Positions 7,115 through 14,254 of a DNA stretch of 64,000 bases are shown in pieces. The DNA is from a virus. The first letter of the stretch is position 1. Each line of letters opens with the position of its first letter. Both the position numbers and the translations under genes were made by a program. A model generated the notes under the pieces. It worked only from the letters and a program-made list of their open reading frames with translations. It was not told where the DNA came from and did no database searches. Location of the stretch: positions 1-64,000 of IMG/VR virus record IMGVR_UViG_3300042560_001981; one strand, given 5' to 3'.

Positions 7115-7142
7115 ATTATACAGAAAATGCGGTAAAAGTCAA
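7115..7142 (-). promoter_or_regulatory. Sigma-70 early promoter
   Basis: TTGACT (7137-7142), 16-bp spacer and TATAAT (7115-7120) on the minus strand. The -35 overlaps one arm of the inverted repeat at 7140-7178, so a terminator-like hairpin and a promoter share bases, as also seen at 60046-60080. Confidence 0.75.
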
Positions 7143-7178
7143 GGCCCGCTGTTGTATAAAAACTACAGACAGGCCTTG
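7140..7178 (-). terminator. Inverted repeat downstream of zinc-finger gene
   Basis: CAAGGCC (7140-7146) pairs with GGCCTTG (7172-7178), with an inner CTGT/ACAG pair. It lies 40 bases after the stop at 7219. No strong U-run follows, so termination would be weak. It could instead be a regulatory hairpin touching the -35 at 7137-7142. Confidence 0.4.
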
Positions 7179-7218
7179 GGTTTTAGTATAGAATGGAGGG
7201 CGGAAGAGGGAGGGTGGA

Positions 7219-7539
7219 TCACCAGTCCTCGGCCTTATCGTAATTAGTATAATCGTATAGGTCGGGAGGTAATTCGGGTATATCGACGGCGAATTGGTCT
7301 ATTGTTACTGGTGGCTCTTCGCCTCGCTTATCGGCATTTACTCGGCGATTATTCACAGTGGCCAGGGCAATACCTTCGGGTGTTTTATAGTATTCTCTGA
7401 GTCCTCTGGAGATTTTGTTTTTTGTTTCGTTGGTATAAGTCCTGGAGGTATTTGAGCATGCCTGGGAGCAATATAAGCCCTTTTTCCGGTGTTTTCCACC
7501 GCAGGCCGGACAATCCTTCTCCCTATACACTCCTGGCAA
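7219..7539 (-). CDS. Zinc-finger protein with NUMOD3-like motif
   Basis: 106 residues. CPACGG plus CSQAC forms a two-knuckle zinc site near the N-terminus. It is followed by NETKNKISRGLREYY, which resembles the NUMOD3 DNA-binding motif of homing nucleases. No nuclease domain is visible, so it may be a remnant or a freestanding DNA-binding protein. The start is probably the TTG at 7539 with GGGAG 7 bases upstream; a GTG at 7530 has a poorer site. Confidence 0.55.
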   Translation of the reverse strand: MPGVYREKDCPACGGKHRKKGLYCSQACSNTSRTYTNETKNKISRGLREYYKTPEGIALATVNNRRVNADKRGEEPPVTIDQFAVDIPELPPDLYDYTNYDKAEDW

Positions 7540-7591
7540 TCTTATACTCCCATTCGGTTACTACCACTTTTTACCACTTTTCTCCACTATT

Positions 7592-7849
7592 TCACACACT
7601 AGGTTTATCATACCTTCGGCCATATTGTGTATGGTGTCCTTGTGGTTCTACACTTGGATACTTTATATTGCTCTCTATAGGTAATCCAAATCGTTGGCGT
7701 ATATTCTTTTTATCGGCCTGAGCACCACAGCAGTTTATACATTCTTGGATGAGTAACTCGGCCAGCATTTCCATACGGTGTTGGCAATCCTCACTGATAT
7801 ATTGGTGGAGGCCATGTTTAATCATCAGAGCTTTAATTTGTTCGTTCAT
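7592..7849 (-). CDS. Conserved small phage protein
   Basis: 85 residues. A helical N-terminus with His/Cys residues (CQHRMEMLAELLIQECINCC) could bind metal; the C-terminus is polar. Similar small proteins beginning MNEQIK occur in many phages without a known role. Overlaps the next upstream gene by ATGA. Confidence 0.55.
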   Translation of the reverse strand: MNEQIKALMIKHGLHQYISEDCQHRMEMLAELLIQECINCCGAQADKKNIRQRFGLPIESNIKYPSVEPQGHHTQYGRRYDKPSV

Positions 7850-8091
7850 TCTAACAATGTCCTATTCTGAATGTCCCAAAATCTTTGTGTGGCTTCTTTG
7901 GCAAAATCAAGTGAAATGTATTGCCCTAGGTGTTTTTCATCTTGAACGGTAAAACTGTATTCGCCAATGTAGACTAGGGATATCCATACTTCTTGGAGTG
8001 CTATCTTGCTTACGGCACCTACGATTCTGCCTGTGGCTACATTATGATAATAGTGTTTTTCGCCAAATCGTTCCCACTTGTATTCATTCAT
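7846..8091 (-). CDS. Hypothetical protein
   Basis: 81 residues from the ATG at 8091 (MNEYKWERFG). An earlier TTG would add 6 residues, but it lies within the upstream gene. The product is a mixed strand/helix protein with several aromatic residues and no known family. It overlaps both neighbours, consistent with coupled translation. Confidence 0.55.
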   Translation of the reverse strand: MNEYKWERFGEKHYYHNVATGRIVGAVSKIALQEVWISLVYIGEYSFTVQDEKHLGQYISLDFAKEATQRFWDIQNRTLLE

Positions 8092-8245
8092 ATTTTCTAC
8101 ATTCAGCAATTAATTGTGATTTCACATGATTAAATCGTTTGGTCCATTTCTCCTGTTCGGCGATACATTCTTTTTCAGTAGAGAAATTGGTGTGTATGAC
8201 AAAATTGGTTGGCACACTGAGCCAAAAAACTAGAGCCCAGGTCAT
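8084..8245 (-). CDS. Small exported or membrane-anchored protein
   Basis: 53 residues. The N-terminal hydrophobic stretch (TWALVFWLSVPTNFVI) followed by a polar, charged helix suggests a signal anchor. The ATG lies in an ATGA overlap with the upstream gene, and the stop overlaps the next start by 8 bases. Function unknown. Confidence 0.5.
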   Translation of the reverse strand: MTWALVFWLSVPTNFVIHTNFSTEKECIAEQEKWTKRFNHVKSQLIAECRKYE

Positions 8246-8400
8246 TGTTTGTCCTCATGGCAAACGGGTACATTTTTCCACTCTGACCAAACTAGGTGTT
8301 TAAAATAGAGGCCGTTGTTCACCGGATCTGGATCTTCTTTTACTCGGTACTGCAAGACTGCCTTCCCGTCTGATTTTGCTAGTAGTCTCATCTCGAACAT
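8242..8400 (-). CDS. Conserved small phage protein
   Basis: 52 residues (or 49 from the second Met). The composition MRLLAKSDGKAVLQYR then a Trp/Glu C-terminus (LVWSEWKNVPV) is typical of a short conserved phage protein family of unknown function. It shares about 100 bases with the C-terminal part of the membrane gene at 8300-8530, in a different frame; one of the two C-termini may be overcalled. Confidence 0.5.
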   Translation of the reverse strand: MFEMRLLAKSDGKAVLQYRVKEDPDPVNNGLYFKHLVWSEWKNVPVCHEDKQ

Positions 8401-8530
8401 ATTCATATTCCTCAATTAGAACCATTATAAACATAAAACCAAAGCCAGCGAGGCAAATGCCAAGTATATCACCTCTTGATATGGCAAAGGTCATGGTTGC
8501 CCACCAGAACAAAAAATTAATGTGCATCAT
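8300..8530 (-). CDS. Small membrane protein
   Basis: 76 residues with two hydrophobic segments (about 4-17 and 24-39) and an Arg/Ser-rich tail. The start overlaps the upstream gene by ATGA. The last 33 residues are encoded where another convincing gene (8242-8400) runs in a second frame. Either both are real or the biological end differs. Confidence 0.45.
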   Translation of the reverse strand: MMHINFLFWWATMTFAISRGDILGICLAGFGFMFIMVLIEEYEYVRDETTSKIRREGSLAVPSKRRSRSGEQRPLF

Positions 8531-8742
8531 ACTCTATCCTTCTTTTTTACGGCATCTTTGAGCATTGATCGAACAATTAACACCACTCGATTCTTTTCAC
8601 GCTCACTTAGTATCTTGACCAAGTTTAGTTTATCATCATAACTATTGGCACCCTCCAAAAACTCTTTTGGAACGGCCATCTTTTTTTTCTTAGGTTTGTA
8701 TTTACTTAGCTGTGACTTTACATCTTCGTTATCATCGGACAT
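8527..8742 (-). CDS. Small basic hypothetical protein
   Basis: 71 residues, strongly charged, with a KPKKKK patch near the N-terminus and a helical C-terminus. May bind nucleic acid; no family recognised. The start shares a base with the upstream stop. Confidence 0.55.
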   Translation of the reverse strand: MSDDNEDVKSQLSKYKPKKKKMAVPKEFLEGANSYDDKLNLVKILSEREKNRVVLIVRSMLKDAVKKKDRV

Positions 8743-9005
8743 TATTTTTCCTTAGGTGATCCAATCTGTATCTTTTCATCGACACAATAACCACCCTTGA
8801 AAACATAAACGCCAGAATCAATTCTTATTTGCTGGTAAACCTCATTATCTACACATTTATATGGATCACGGTAAGAGGTGGCGAAATAGTATACAGCATA
8901 GCCTATGACCGCCAGAACCATTAAGATTGGAAGGTATTTCAGATACTTTGCAACCATTGGTAATGATTCTAGTATCTGGGGTAAAAACTTTAATAGGTTA
9001 TTCAT
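8742..9005 (-). CDS. Single-span membrane protein
   Basis: 87 residues. One clear transmembrane helix (about 27-46, YLPILMVLAVIGYAVYYFA). The region after the helix has two Cys residues (YKCVDN and GGYCVDE) that could form a disulfide, so it probably faces the periplasm. Function unknown. Confidence 0.6.
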   Translation of the reverse strand: MNNLLKFLPQILESLPMVAKYLKYLPILMVLAVIGYAVYYFATSYRDPYKCVDNEVYQQIRIDSGVYVFKGGYCVDEKIQIGSPKEK

Positions 9006-9022
9006 ACCTATTATTTAACCTT

Positions 9023-9238
9023 TTAGTGTAGTGGCTGAGCGTTTTTTTGTATCGTATCTTTTGCTTTATCGAGAACCAATGAAAATTCTTTTTGGCTACC
9101 AACAAACTCATTTGCCACAACAAGGCGGGCTAAAACGTAGGCTGACATGGTCAATGGGTGCATTTCATATTTCATTGCAATTGTGGCCAAGGCCTCATCA
9201 ATATCAAAGACCATATCTTTGAATTCAGTATCGCTCAT
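9023..9238 (-). CDS. Conserved small phage protein
   Basis: 71 residues, helical and soluble, without recognised motifs. Short proteins with a similar DEALATIA...HPLTMSAYVLARL layout recur in T4-like phages. It follows the upstream gene by 2 bases. Confidence 0.55.
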   Translation of the reverse strand: MSDTEFKDMVFDIDEALATIAMKYEMHPLTMSAYVLARLVVANEFVGSQKEFSLVLDKAKDTIQKNAQPLH

Positions 9239-9240
9239 TA

Positions 9241-9645
9241 TCAGCCCTTTTGATTCATTCGAAGCAACCGCACTTGCTCATCGGGTGTTACAAATATTCT
9301 AGCACGAATGGTTGTTTCCATACTAGCGTAATCTTGCTGTTTGGTGAATTCAATATAATGGCCATTCATCAATTCTCTTACTAATTTTGTAATCAATCGA
9401 TTTTTCAGTTCAATGTCATCCATTTGTATGGCTTCATTGGCATCAATAGACATTTGAGCCGTGACCATTTGGCCTTTGATTAAATCAAGTGAAGCATTTG
9501 TCACATTGCCATTAATACTGCCGACACCACGTACACTGTTGCCAACACCAGAATTCCAACGCATCACTGAGGCATGGTCAACCACTGGAGGATAATCTTT
9601 CTTTACATCATCAATCAAAACATCTACACTTTTCAATTCACTCAT
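9241..9645 (-). CDS. Hypothetical protein
   Basis: 134 residues from the ATG at 9645, chosen because AAGGA is 6 bases upstream and the ATG overlaps the preceding TGA (TGATG). The second half is strand- and helix-rich and ends with EQVRLLRMNQKG. Known as an unassigned conserved protein type in aquatic T4-like phages; no function assigned. Confidence 0.6.
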   Translation of the reverse strand: MSELKSVDVLIDDVKKDYPPVVDHASVMRWNSGVGNSVRGVGSINGNVTNASLDLIKGQMVTAQMSIDANEAIQMDDIELKNRLITKLVRELMNGHYIEFTKQQDYASMETTIRARIFVTPDEQVRLLRMNQKG

Positions 9646-9755
9646 CACCAATCCTTAAACATTTGCATAATGTTTCCAATAATGTTTAATTTTACTATAG
9701 CCAAAATCAAATATGCGGCAATGAAGCCGCATAAAAACCAATCAAACTTGTTCAT
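9645..9755 (-). CDS. Micro-protein with one membrane span
   Basis: 36 residues. FLCGFIAAYLILAIV makes one membrane helix. The stop shares a base with the next ATG and the start lies within the end of the upstream gene, so it sits in an ordered overlap chain. Confidence 0.45.
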   Translation of the reverse strand: MNKFDWFLCGFIAAYLILAIVKLNIIGNIMQMFKDW

Positions 9756-9900
9756 AATTTTCTTTTTCTAATTCTTCTACCATTTTCATTATTAATATTG
9801 CCGCCCGCTCACACAATGGTTCAGGGTGTCCATAAGTGGATAGTTCTTCCGCTAGTAGTTTAGCATCTTTTAATTCATTTTTTGTAAATCTCAGTCTCAT
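9742..9900 (-). CDS. Small hypothetical protein, 52 residues
   Basis: A charged helical protein (MRLRFTKNELKDAKLLAEEL) ending in Glu/Lys repeats. It starts inside the C-terminal coding region of the cytidylyltransferase gene (26-base overlap) and overlaps the next micro-gene by 14 bases. Function unknown. Confidence 0.5.
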   Translation of the reverse strand: MRLRFTKNELKDAKLLAEELSTYGHPEPLCERAAILIMKMVEELEKENYEQV

Positions 9901-10294
9901 ATGCACTCACGATCCTGTTTCTCAATTCGGTAGATGAAAACTTGTGGGTTCTTTTATTGAAGTGTATTTCCATTGGCAAATCATTACCCGTGAAAAACTT
10001 ATCTTTGTACTCTTCGCCGATAATTCTAACATCTATATTATAGGCTTTGAGTATTTGGAGTAAATCGTCCTCTGACTCGTAAACCACAATTTCATCAACA
10101 TATTTTACGGCAGATAATTGAATGAACCTTTCGGTCACACTTTGAATTGGTTTATTTTTGGTTGTTCTATCTATTGTTGGATCGGTTTGTAATCCCACAA
10201 TAAGATAATCACATTGGTCTTTTGCTTCTTTGAGCATTAGAACATGGCCGGCATGAAGTAAATCAAAACATGAACAAGTAAATCCCACTCGCAT
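9875..10294 (-). CDS. Cytidylyltransferase-like protein (TagD/RfaE-C type)
   Basis: 139 residues, the usual size for a single-domain glycerol-3-phosphate cytidylyltransferase. It has the nucleotide-binding motif LLHAGHVLML (about 12-21) and a late SSTELRNRI matching ISSTxLR. It should make a CDP- or ADP-linked precursor, perhaps for a modified sugar. Substrate not predictable from sequence. No biosynthetic partner lies next to it; the glycan block at 33.6-40 kb may use its product (inference). Confidence 0.8.
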   Translation of the reverse strand: MRVGFTCSCFDLLHAGHVLMLKEAKDQCDYLIVGLQTDPTIDRTTKNKPIQSVTERFIQLSAVKYVDEIVVYESEDDLLQILKAYNIDVRIIGEEYKDKFFTGNDLPMEIHFNKRTHKFSSTELRNRIVSAYETEIYKK

Positions 10295-10305
10295 AATAAA
10301 CTCCT

Positions 10306-10470
10306 TTAATTGTTTGGCTTATATATCTGATGGCCCAAAATGCCTTTGATAAAAGGCTCTTTTGTTTCTTTATAGTACAGGGTGTTCAGCTGAAACTCTT
10401 TTTCCACTTTATTGGGATAATTTTTAAAATTATCTATAATTGGCTGAAATGGATTATATGTGCTGAGCAT
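10306..10470 (-). CDS. Small hypothetical protein, 54 residues
   Basis: A polar, aromatic-rich protein with no recognised motif. Its start overlaps the upstream gene by 17 bases and it ends 12 bases before the cytidylyltransferase gene, near an AAGGAG site used by that gene. Confidence 0.5.
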   Translation of the reverse strand: MLSTYNPFQPIIDNFKNYPNKVEKEFQLNTLYYKETKEPFIKGILGHQIYKPNN

Positions 10471-10708
10471 ATTGTGGGTTCAATTCTACAACATGATTAA
10501 TGAAATTGATGGCCTCTATTTCAGATTCAAATTGGCGTATAATTGTTTGCCCAGTATAGGTTGAAACAAAGAATATTAAAATGTGGTCGTTATTGAATAT
10601 GGAAAACTTTACAAGCCAACCATTTCTTTCGATTGGATTCCACGATTGAATTTTTGATGCCGCATTTAAATATTCTTTAGACACGGCTTTTGATATTGGT
10701 TTTTTCAT
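10454..10708 (-). CDS. Hypothetical protein with start codon in a hairpin
   Basis: 84 residues from the ATG at 10708. An upstream in-frame ATG (10732) has no ribosome binding site. The chosen ATG lies in the arm of a 9-bp inverted repeat whose loop carries GGAGGG, so translation may be controlled by RNA folding. The product is an alpha/beta protein (KFSIFNNDHILIFFVSTYTG) of unknown family. Confidence 0.55.
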   Translation of the reverse strand: MKKPISKAVSKEYLNAASKIQSWNPIERNGWLVKFSIFNNDHILIFFVSTYTGQTIIRQFESEIEAINFINHVVELNPQYAQHI

Positions 10709-10735
10709 ATGCCTCAGATCCCTCCAAGGCATATG
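10706..10735 (-). promoter_or_regulatory. Inverted repeat enclosing ribosome binding site and start codon
   Basis: CATATGCCT (10706-10714) and AGGCATATG (10727-10735) are perfect 9-bp inverted copies. The 12-base loop reads TGGAGGGATCTG on the minus strand, exposing GGAGGG, while the ATG at 10708 is paired in the stem. This fits a translational control hairpin. Confidence 0.6.
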
Positions 10736-10740
10736 TATGA

Positions 10741-10968
10741 TTAATTGGATTTTGGTGAAACACTTTCGATAGCATGTTTTGCTAAGGTAGTATTGATTTT
10801 AACCATTGATTTTGCAAAAGTGGTTTGTGCATCGATGAAGTCTGAAGCAATTTTGCTTAGAGTTTTATCGGTGAAGATTTCATTTGAAATGTTTTTCTTC
10901 GTGTTTTGTAGGACATCGATGAAAGCATCTGGTGTCATAAGGTAGTTTTTGTACATATCTTGAAACAT
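10741..10968 (-). CDS. Small helical protein, possibly phasin-like
   Basis: 75 residues from the ATG at 10968, with AGGAGA 6 bases upstream. It is nearly all amphipathic helix. The pattern DVLQNTKKNISNEIF...FIDAQTTFAKSMVKIN recalls small phasin-type proteins that coat polymer granules. The resemblance is loose and could be only compositional. Confidence 0.45.
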   Translation of the reverse strand: MFQDMYKNYLMTPDAFIDVLQNTKKNISNEIFTDKTLSKIASDFIDAQTTFAKSMVKINTTLAKHAIESVSPKSN

Positions 10969-11012
10969 AATTTTCTCCTGTAGGTTAGACAGCCCCATTA
11001 GGCACTGTCCTT

Positions 11013-11432
11013 CTATTTAGTAGTTTTGTTGCTTTGCACAATAGTTTTTAGGTGATCTTTTCTTATCTTCGCCGAGACCCAATCATTGTACCACATATCA
11101 GATTCTAGAACCCTTCGGTCCATTTGTTCTCTTAATTCAAAATAAGAGCATTCAGATTTGGTTTTACAGAGGTGGAGAATTGTTCTGCGGAAGTTATGTT
11201 CGCCTAGTTCGGCCACTTCTCTTTTGAGTGTTTCGTTGGAACCCCAATAGGTTTCCCAGTCAGAAACTTTTCGTATTTTTCTTTTCTTGCCGTTGACCTG
11301 CTTTGTGCCAGCTTTACTAAAGTATTTGCGTCCAATATATTTTCTACCTGTGATAAGGTTTTCTATCAAATAAACAAAACCAAAATGTGTGCCGCTTTCT
11401 TCAAACGGCACACCGTCATAATACCATGTCAT
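11013..11432 (-). CDS. GIY-YIG family endonuclease-like protein
   Basis: 139 residues. GFVYLIENLITG (about 18-29) and RKYIGRKYF (about 30-38) are the two GIY-YIG strands. A later HNFRRTILHLCKTKSECSYFE has the family's Glu near its end. It is similar to T4 Seg-type and other freestanding phage GIY-YIG nucleases. No interrupted gene lies next to it, so no intron is implied. Confidence 0.75.
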   Translation of the reverse strand: MTWYYDGVPFEESGTHFGFVYLIENLITGRKYIGRKYFSKAGTKQVNGKKRKIRKVSDWETYWGSNETLKREVAELGEHNFRRTILHLCKTKSECSYFELREQMDRRVLESDMWYNDWVSAKIRKDHLKTIVQSNKTTK

Positions 11433-11434
11433 AA

Positions 11435-11584
11435 TTAATCATCTTCATCATCATATTCTTCGGATTCTAATATGTAGGCGCTGCAAAACGGACAATGAAT
11501 TGGATCACTTTCGCATACATCTTCATTGTATTTAATTGTAAATTCTGATCCACATTCATCACATAAATGGTGTATGGTAGCCAT
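11435..11584 (-). CDS. Small zinc-ribbon protein
   Basis: 49 residues. CDEC near the N-terminus and CPFC about 20 residues later form a four-Cys zinc ribbon, followed by an acidic tail. The start shares a base with the TAA of the secreted nuclease gene. Role unknown; such proteins often bind nucleic acid or another protein. Confidence 0.55.
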   Translation of the reverse strand: MATIHHLCDECGSEFTIKYNEDVCESDPIHCPFCSAYILESEEYDDEDD

Positions 11585-12048
11585 TAGTTACACCATGACT
11601 GCTTTGCTTCACCATAGTATTCACGAGCGAAACCATTTTGAATCAACATGGCTCGTAGACTTTGGCCATCTAGAATAATATCTCCTAAAACCCGACCACC
11701 AAACTTGTCCCAACCATATAGAACGAATTGTCTTTTAGTTGATTTAGCGACAGCATTAGTGGTAAATTTAGATGCGAGTAGCCCTCTTTCATTTTCTTGT
11801 GGGCACTGAGCACGATGGCCTTTTTCTGGAGTATCAACACCATATACACGAACAGCAAGCTCTTGTTTTAATGGTGGTGGTAAAAATGGTGCAGAAACAA
11901 CTACCGTGTCACCATCACTTACACGGAGAATTTGAGCATCATACATGACACCTTGTGGTGTTTTAGCCAAGGCCATATTGACCAAAGGAAAATACATCAA
12001 AAATGCTGCCATAGCGGCAAGCATGATATAATATTTTTTTACATTCAT
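11584..12048 (-). CDS. Secreted staphylococcal-nuclease-like (SNase) protein
   Basis: 154 residues from the ATG at 12048, which has AAGGA upstream. A longer frame is open but its start would lie inside the preceding gene. A signal peptide (about 1-28) precedes the SNase fold. The fold has catalytic-type residues in RVSDGDTVVV, RVYGVDTPE, ERGLLASKF and GGRVLGD. It would act in the periplasm or outside the cell, perhaps degrading nucleic acid; a phage-encoded exported nuclease could block competitors or release nucleotides (inference). Confidence 0.8.
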   Translation of the reverse strand: MNVKKYYIMLAAMAAFLMYFPLVNMALAKTPQGVMYDAQILRVSDGDTVVVSAPFLPPPLKQELAVRVYGVDTPEKGHRAQCPQENERGLLASKFTTNAVAKSTKRQFVLYGWDKFGGRVLGDIILDGQSLRAMLIQNGFAREYYGEAKQSWCN

Positions 12049-12067
12049 TTTAATTCCTTTCGAGTTA

Positions 12068-12523
12068 TTATACAGATTCTTTACACACCAAATTGAGTAT
12101 GTCGAAACGTGTGGTATTTGGCACATTCAGAGGAACAACATGTGTATTGACTTCGTAGGTATTCCTAAAAATTATTTTATTAGTCTCATCAACATACATG
12201 TCCATGAGCAACATCAATTTTTGTTTACCGCAGTGTAGTGAACCGTAAACATATAATGCTTTCACAGGAACATCTGTGCCGTACATTTTCTCTGGAACGT
12301 GATATGGGACAAAAGCATGAAAACTAACCACTTCACCTTTTGTGCCTAGCATACCTTTCTCAATGTATATATCATAGTCATCGGACTTGACTACGAAATG
12401 CCAGTCGTTTTGATTATGAATAATTACATCATCTTTGGTAATATTCAGCGTGTATTCTTTCTGGCTGGCATAAGAGGAAGAGATGAGGAATAATGCCATG
12501 ATAAAAGAAAATAGATGTTTCAT
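12068..12523 (-). CDS. Secreted protein, surface-adhesin E-like
   Basis: 151 residues. A clean signal peptide (MKHLFSFIMALFLISSSYAS) is followed by a beta-rich domain: a WHFVV start, a YIEKG turn, a Cys in SLHCGKQKLML and a second Cys near the end. The layout resembles the surface-adhesin E family (PF16747) but I cannot confirm it. Together with the SNase it forms an exported pair. A late-type promoter motif lies 31 bases upstream of the ATG. Confidence 0.55.
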   Translation of the reverse strand: MKHLFSFIMALFLISSSYASQKEYTLNITKDDVIIHNQNDWHFVVKSDDYDIYIEKGMLGTKGEVVSFHAFVPYHVPEKMYGTDVPVKALYVYGSLHCGKQKLMLLMDMYVDETNKIIFRNTYEVNTHVVPLNVPNTTRFDILNLVCKESV

Positions 12524-12553
12524 AATGCCCCCCCTATGTTAGGCGTAAACATC

Positions 12554-12561
12554 TATTTAGA
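12554..12561 (-). promoter_or_regulatory. Possible T4-type late promoter
   Basis: TCTAAATA on the minus strand, 31 bases before the ATG at 12523. It differs from the T4 late consensus TATAAATA at two positions and is weak on its own. The same core CTAAATA occurs 32 bases before the gene at 31012-33606. Confidence 0.35.
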
Positions 12562-13275
12562 CTAGTTCCAGTATTTGGTCCCGTCTAATCTATCCCAGTA
12601 TTCTTTGTTATTACGATTTATGAAGTTTTTGATGAGATATGCTGCCATGCCAAAGTAACCCATCTTTTTGAATCTGCGGGAATCTTGTCCAAAGTAGTGG
12701 TTGATAATCTCGAACTTTTCGGGACTGTACATTCTTGAGAGAAAGAAATCTTCTGAGGTGGTATAGTTCTCAGGAAAACCACCATATTCTTCAAACTTAT
12801 CTCTTCGTGTTAGCATAAATGCACCTACGGCAAATGGACTATATCTTTTGAGAATATTGTTTATAAAGTTAAACATCATAAATCCAAAACTTGCTCTCAA
12901 GTCCTTATCATAACAGTATATTTTAGCACCAACCAAATCCAAATCGTTGAATTCTAATTCATCAACAGCATCTCGAATCACATACTTATCTTGAAAACGA
13001 ACGTCGGCATCTATAAACAAAATATAAGGAGTGGTAACTAATTTAGCACCATTATTTCTAGCAATTGATACGGGACCACCCTCAATGATTTCGATATTCA
13101 AAGATTCACTATTATCTTTTATAACTTGTCGGGTATTGTCTGTAGAACAATCGGCAATAATGATTCTAGTTTTGCCGATTTTTTGTAGTTTGAGTGATGT
13201 GAGTAAATGAGGGATATACTCTTCTTCATTCTTGCAGGGTATTACAATCGTGATTTTATCGCTAAGTCCTATCAT
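12562..13275 (-). CDS. Family 2 glycosyltransferase
   Basis: 237 residues from the ATG at 13275, which overlaps the upstream stop by ATGA. It has the GT-A start ITIVIPCKNEEEYIPHLL, CSTDNTRQV and the metal-binding FIDADVRF. A late SEDFFLSRM provides the usual acidic acceptor-side motif. It transfers a sugar from a nucleotide-sugar, possibly to a lipid or polysaccharide at the inner membrane. The next known upstream gene is an LpxH-like hydrolase, which hints at lipid A or envelope modification (inference). Confidence 0.85.
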   Translation of the reverse strand: MIGLSDKITIVIPCKNEEEYIPHLLTSLKLQKIGKTRIIIADCSTDNTRQVIKDNSESLNIEIIEGGPVSIARNNGAKLVTTPYILFIDADVRFQDKYVIRDAVDELEFNDLDLVGAKIYCYDKDLRASFGFMMFNFINNILKRYSPFAVGAFMLTRRDKFEEYGGFPENYTTSEDFFLSRMYSPEKFEIINHYFGQDSRRFKKMGYFGMAAYLIKNFINRNNKEYWDRLDGTKYWN

Positions 13276-13433
13276 TTTTTCACACACTTTCCTTCTATTT
13301 TGAATGAATCAAACTTCAACCAGTAATTCATGCTTTGTAAACTTTTCTCGCAGGTAATTTGATCAGGATATTCCAGAGTTATTTTTCCTGGTATGTCCTT
13401 TGGATCGTTTAGGTGCACCGCTATCAATATCAT
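13272..13433 (-). CDS. Conserved small phage protein, 53 residues
   Basis: The frame begins within the end of the LpxH-like gene (71-base overlap) and ends in an ATGA overlap with the glycosyltransferase. The composition (MILIAVHLNDPKDIPG, two Cys, a C-terminal YWLKFDSFKIEG) matches a short conserved protein type of T4-like phages. Function unknown. Confidence 0.55.
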   Translation of the reverse strand: MILIAVHLNDPKDIPGKITLEYPDQITCEKSLQSMNYWLKFDSFKIEGKCVKK

Positions 13434-14193
13434 CAACCACATTGTCGCTCTCCTGTGTCCATGTTACTATTTCCCATCGACCATCATGATGCTCAACTAA
13501 TGCTGTCAACGATTCAACCCAATCACCATCATTCATATAAGTTACACCATCTATTTCTTTAATTTCTGCATGATGTATGTGACCACAGATCACGCCATCG
13601 TATCCTTTTTTCTTGCAATAACCTGCTAGATTTTTTTCAAATTGAAAGATAAAATCTACGGCTTTTTTTACCCTGTGCTTGAGAAAACGACTAAGGCTAA
13701 AATAACCAATACCAATTCTATGTAAGATCCAATTAAATTTATTATTAACTGATAAGATGCAATCATACGCTCTGTCTCCTAAAAATGATAGCCATGGTGC
13801 TAATCTTGTGATACCATCAAACAAATCTCCATGAATCACCAAATAATGTTTACCATCAGCACCGATATGCTCACATTGATTAACCATTTCTAACATACCA
13901 AAACTTAGATTGTATTGAAGAAATGGTCGGAGAAATTCGTCATGATTACCTAAAACGTATACTACACGTGTTCCCTTTTTAGCATGACCTAAAACACGAC
14001 GAACGACATTTGTGTGGCTTTGTTTCCAACGCCACTTGTTTTGTTTTATTTTCCAACCATCAATGATATCACCAACGAGATACAATGTATCACAAGTATT
14101 GTGTTTGAGAAAATTATTAAGAGCTTCAGCCTTGCAATCTTTTGTGCCAAGGTGAACGTCTGAAATAAAGATACTGCGATATGTTTTGTCCAT
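13363..14193 (-). CDS. LpxH-like metallophosphoesterase (UDP-2,3-diacylglucosamine hydrolase family)
   Basis: 276 residues from the ATG at 14193; a GTG at 14223 is also possible. Neither start has a clear ribosome binding site. It has the calcineurin-like set ISDVHLGT, VGDIIDGW, LGNHDE, IHGDLFD and CGHIHHAE. The last is typical of LpxH-related enzymes, which cleave UDP-diacylglucosamine to lipid X in lipid A synthesis. The phage copy may act on envelope precursors or on another phosphodiester. Confidence 0.8.
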   Translation of the reverse strand: MDKTYRSIFISDVHLGTKDCKAEALNNFLKHNTCDTLYLVGDIIDGWKIKQNKWRWKQSHTNVVRRVLGHAKKGTRVVYVLGNHDEFLRPFLQYNLSFGMLEMVNQCEHIGADGKHYLVIHGDLFDGITRLAPWLSFLGDRAYDCILSVNNKFNWILHRIGIGYFSLSRFLKHRVKKAVDFIFQFEKNLAGYCKKKGYDGVICGHIHHAEIKEIDGVTYMNDGDWVESLTALVEHHDGRWEIVTWTQESDNVVDDIDSGAPKRSKGHTRKNNSGIS

Positions 14194-14254
14194 AAGGGTT
14201 CTGGTTACGGGCTCCAGAGTCACCTGATTATTGTGACCGATTTTTAAGGGTTAC

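Noticed and set aside
11014-11021. Late promoter ACTAAATA
   Set aside because: It overlaps the last codons of the GIY-YIG gene and is 46 bases from the next start; probably chance from Lys/Thr codons.
11013-11432. Group I intron with homing nuclease
   Set aside because: Both GIY-YIG genes are freestanding and no neighbouring gene is split or has intron-like borders.
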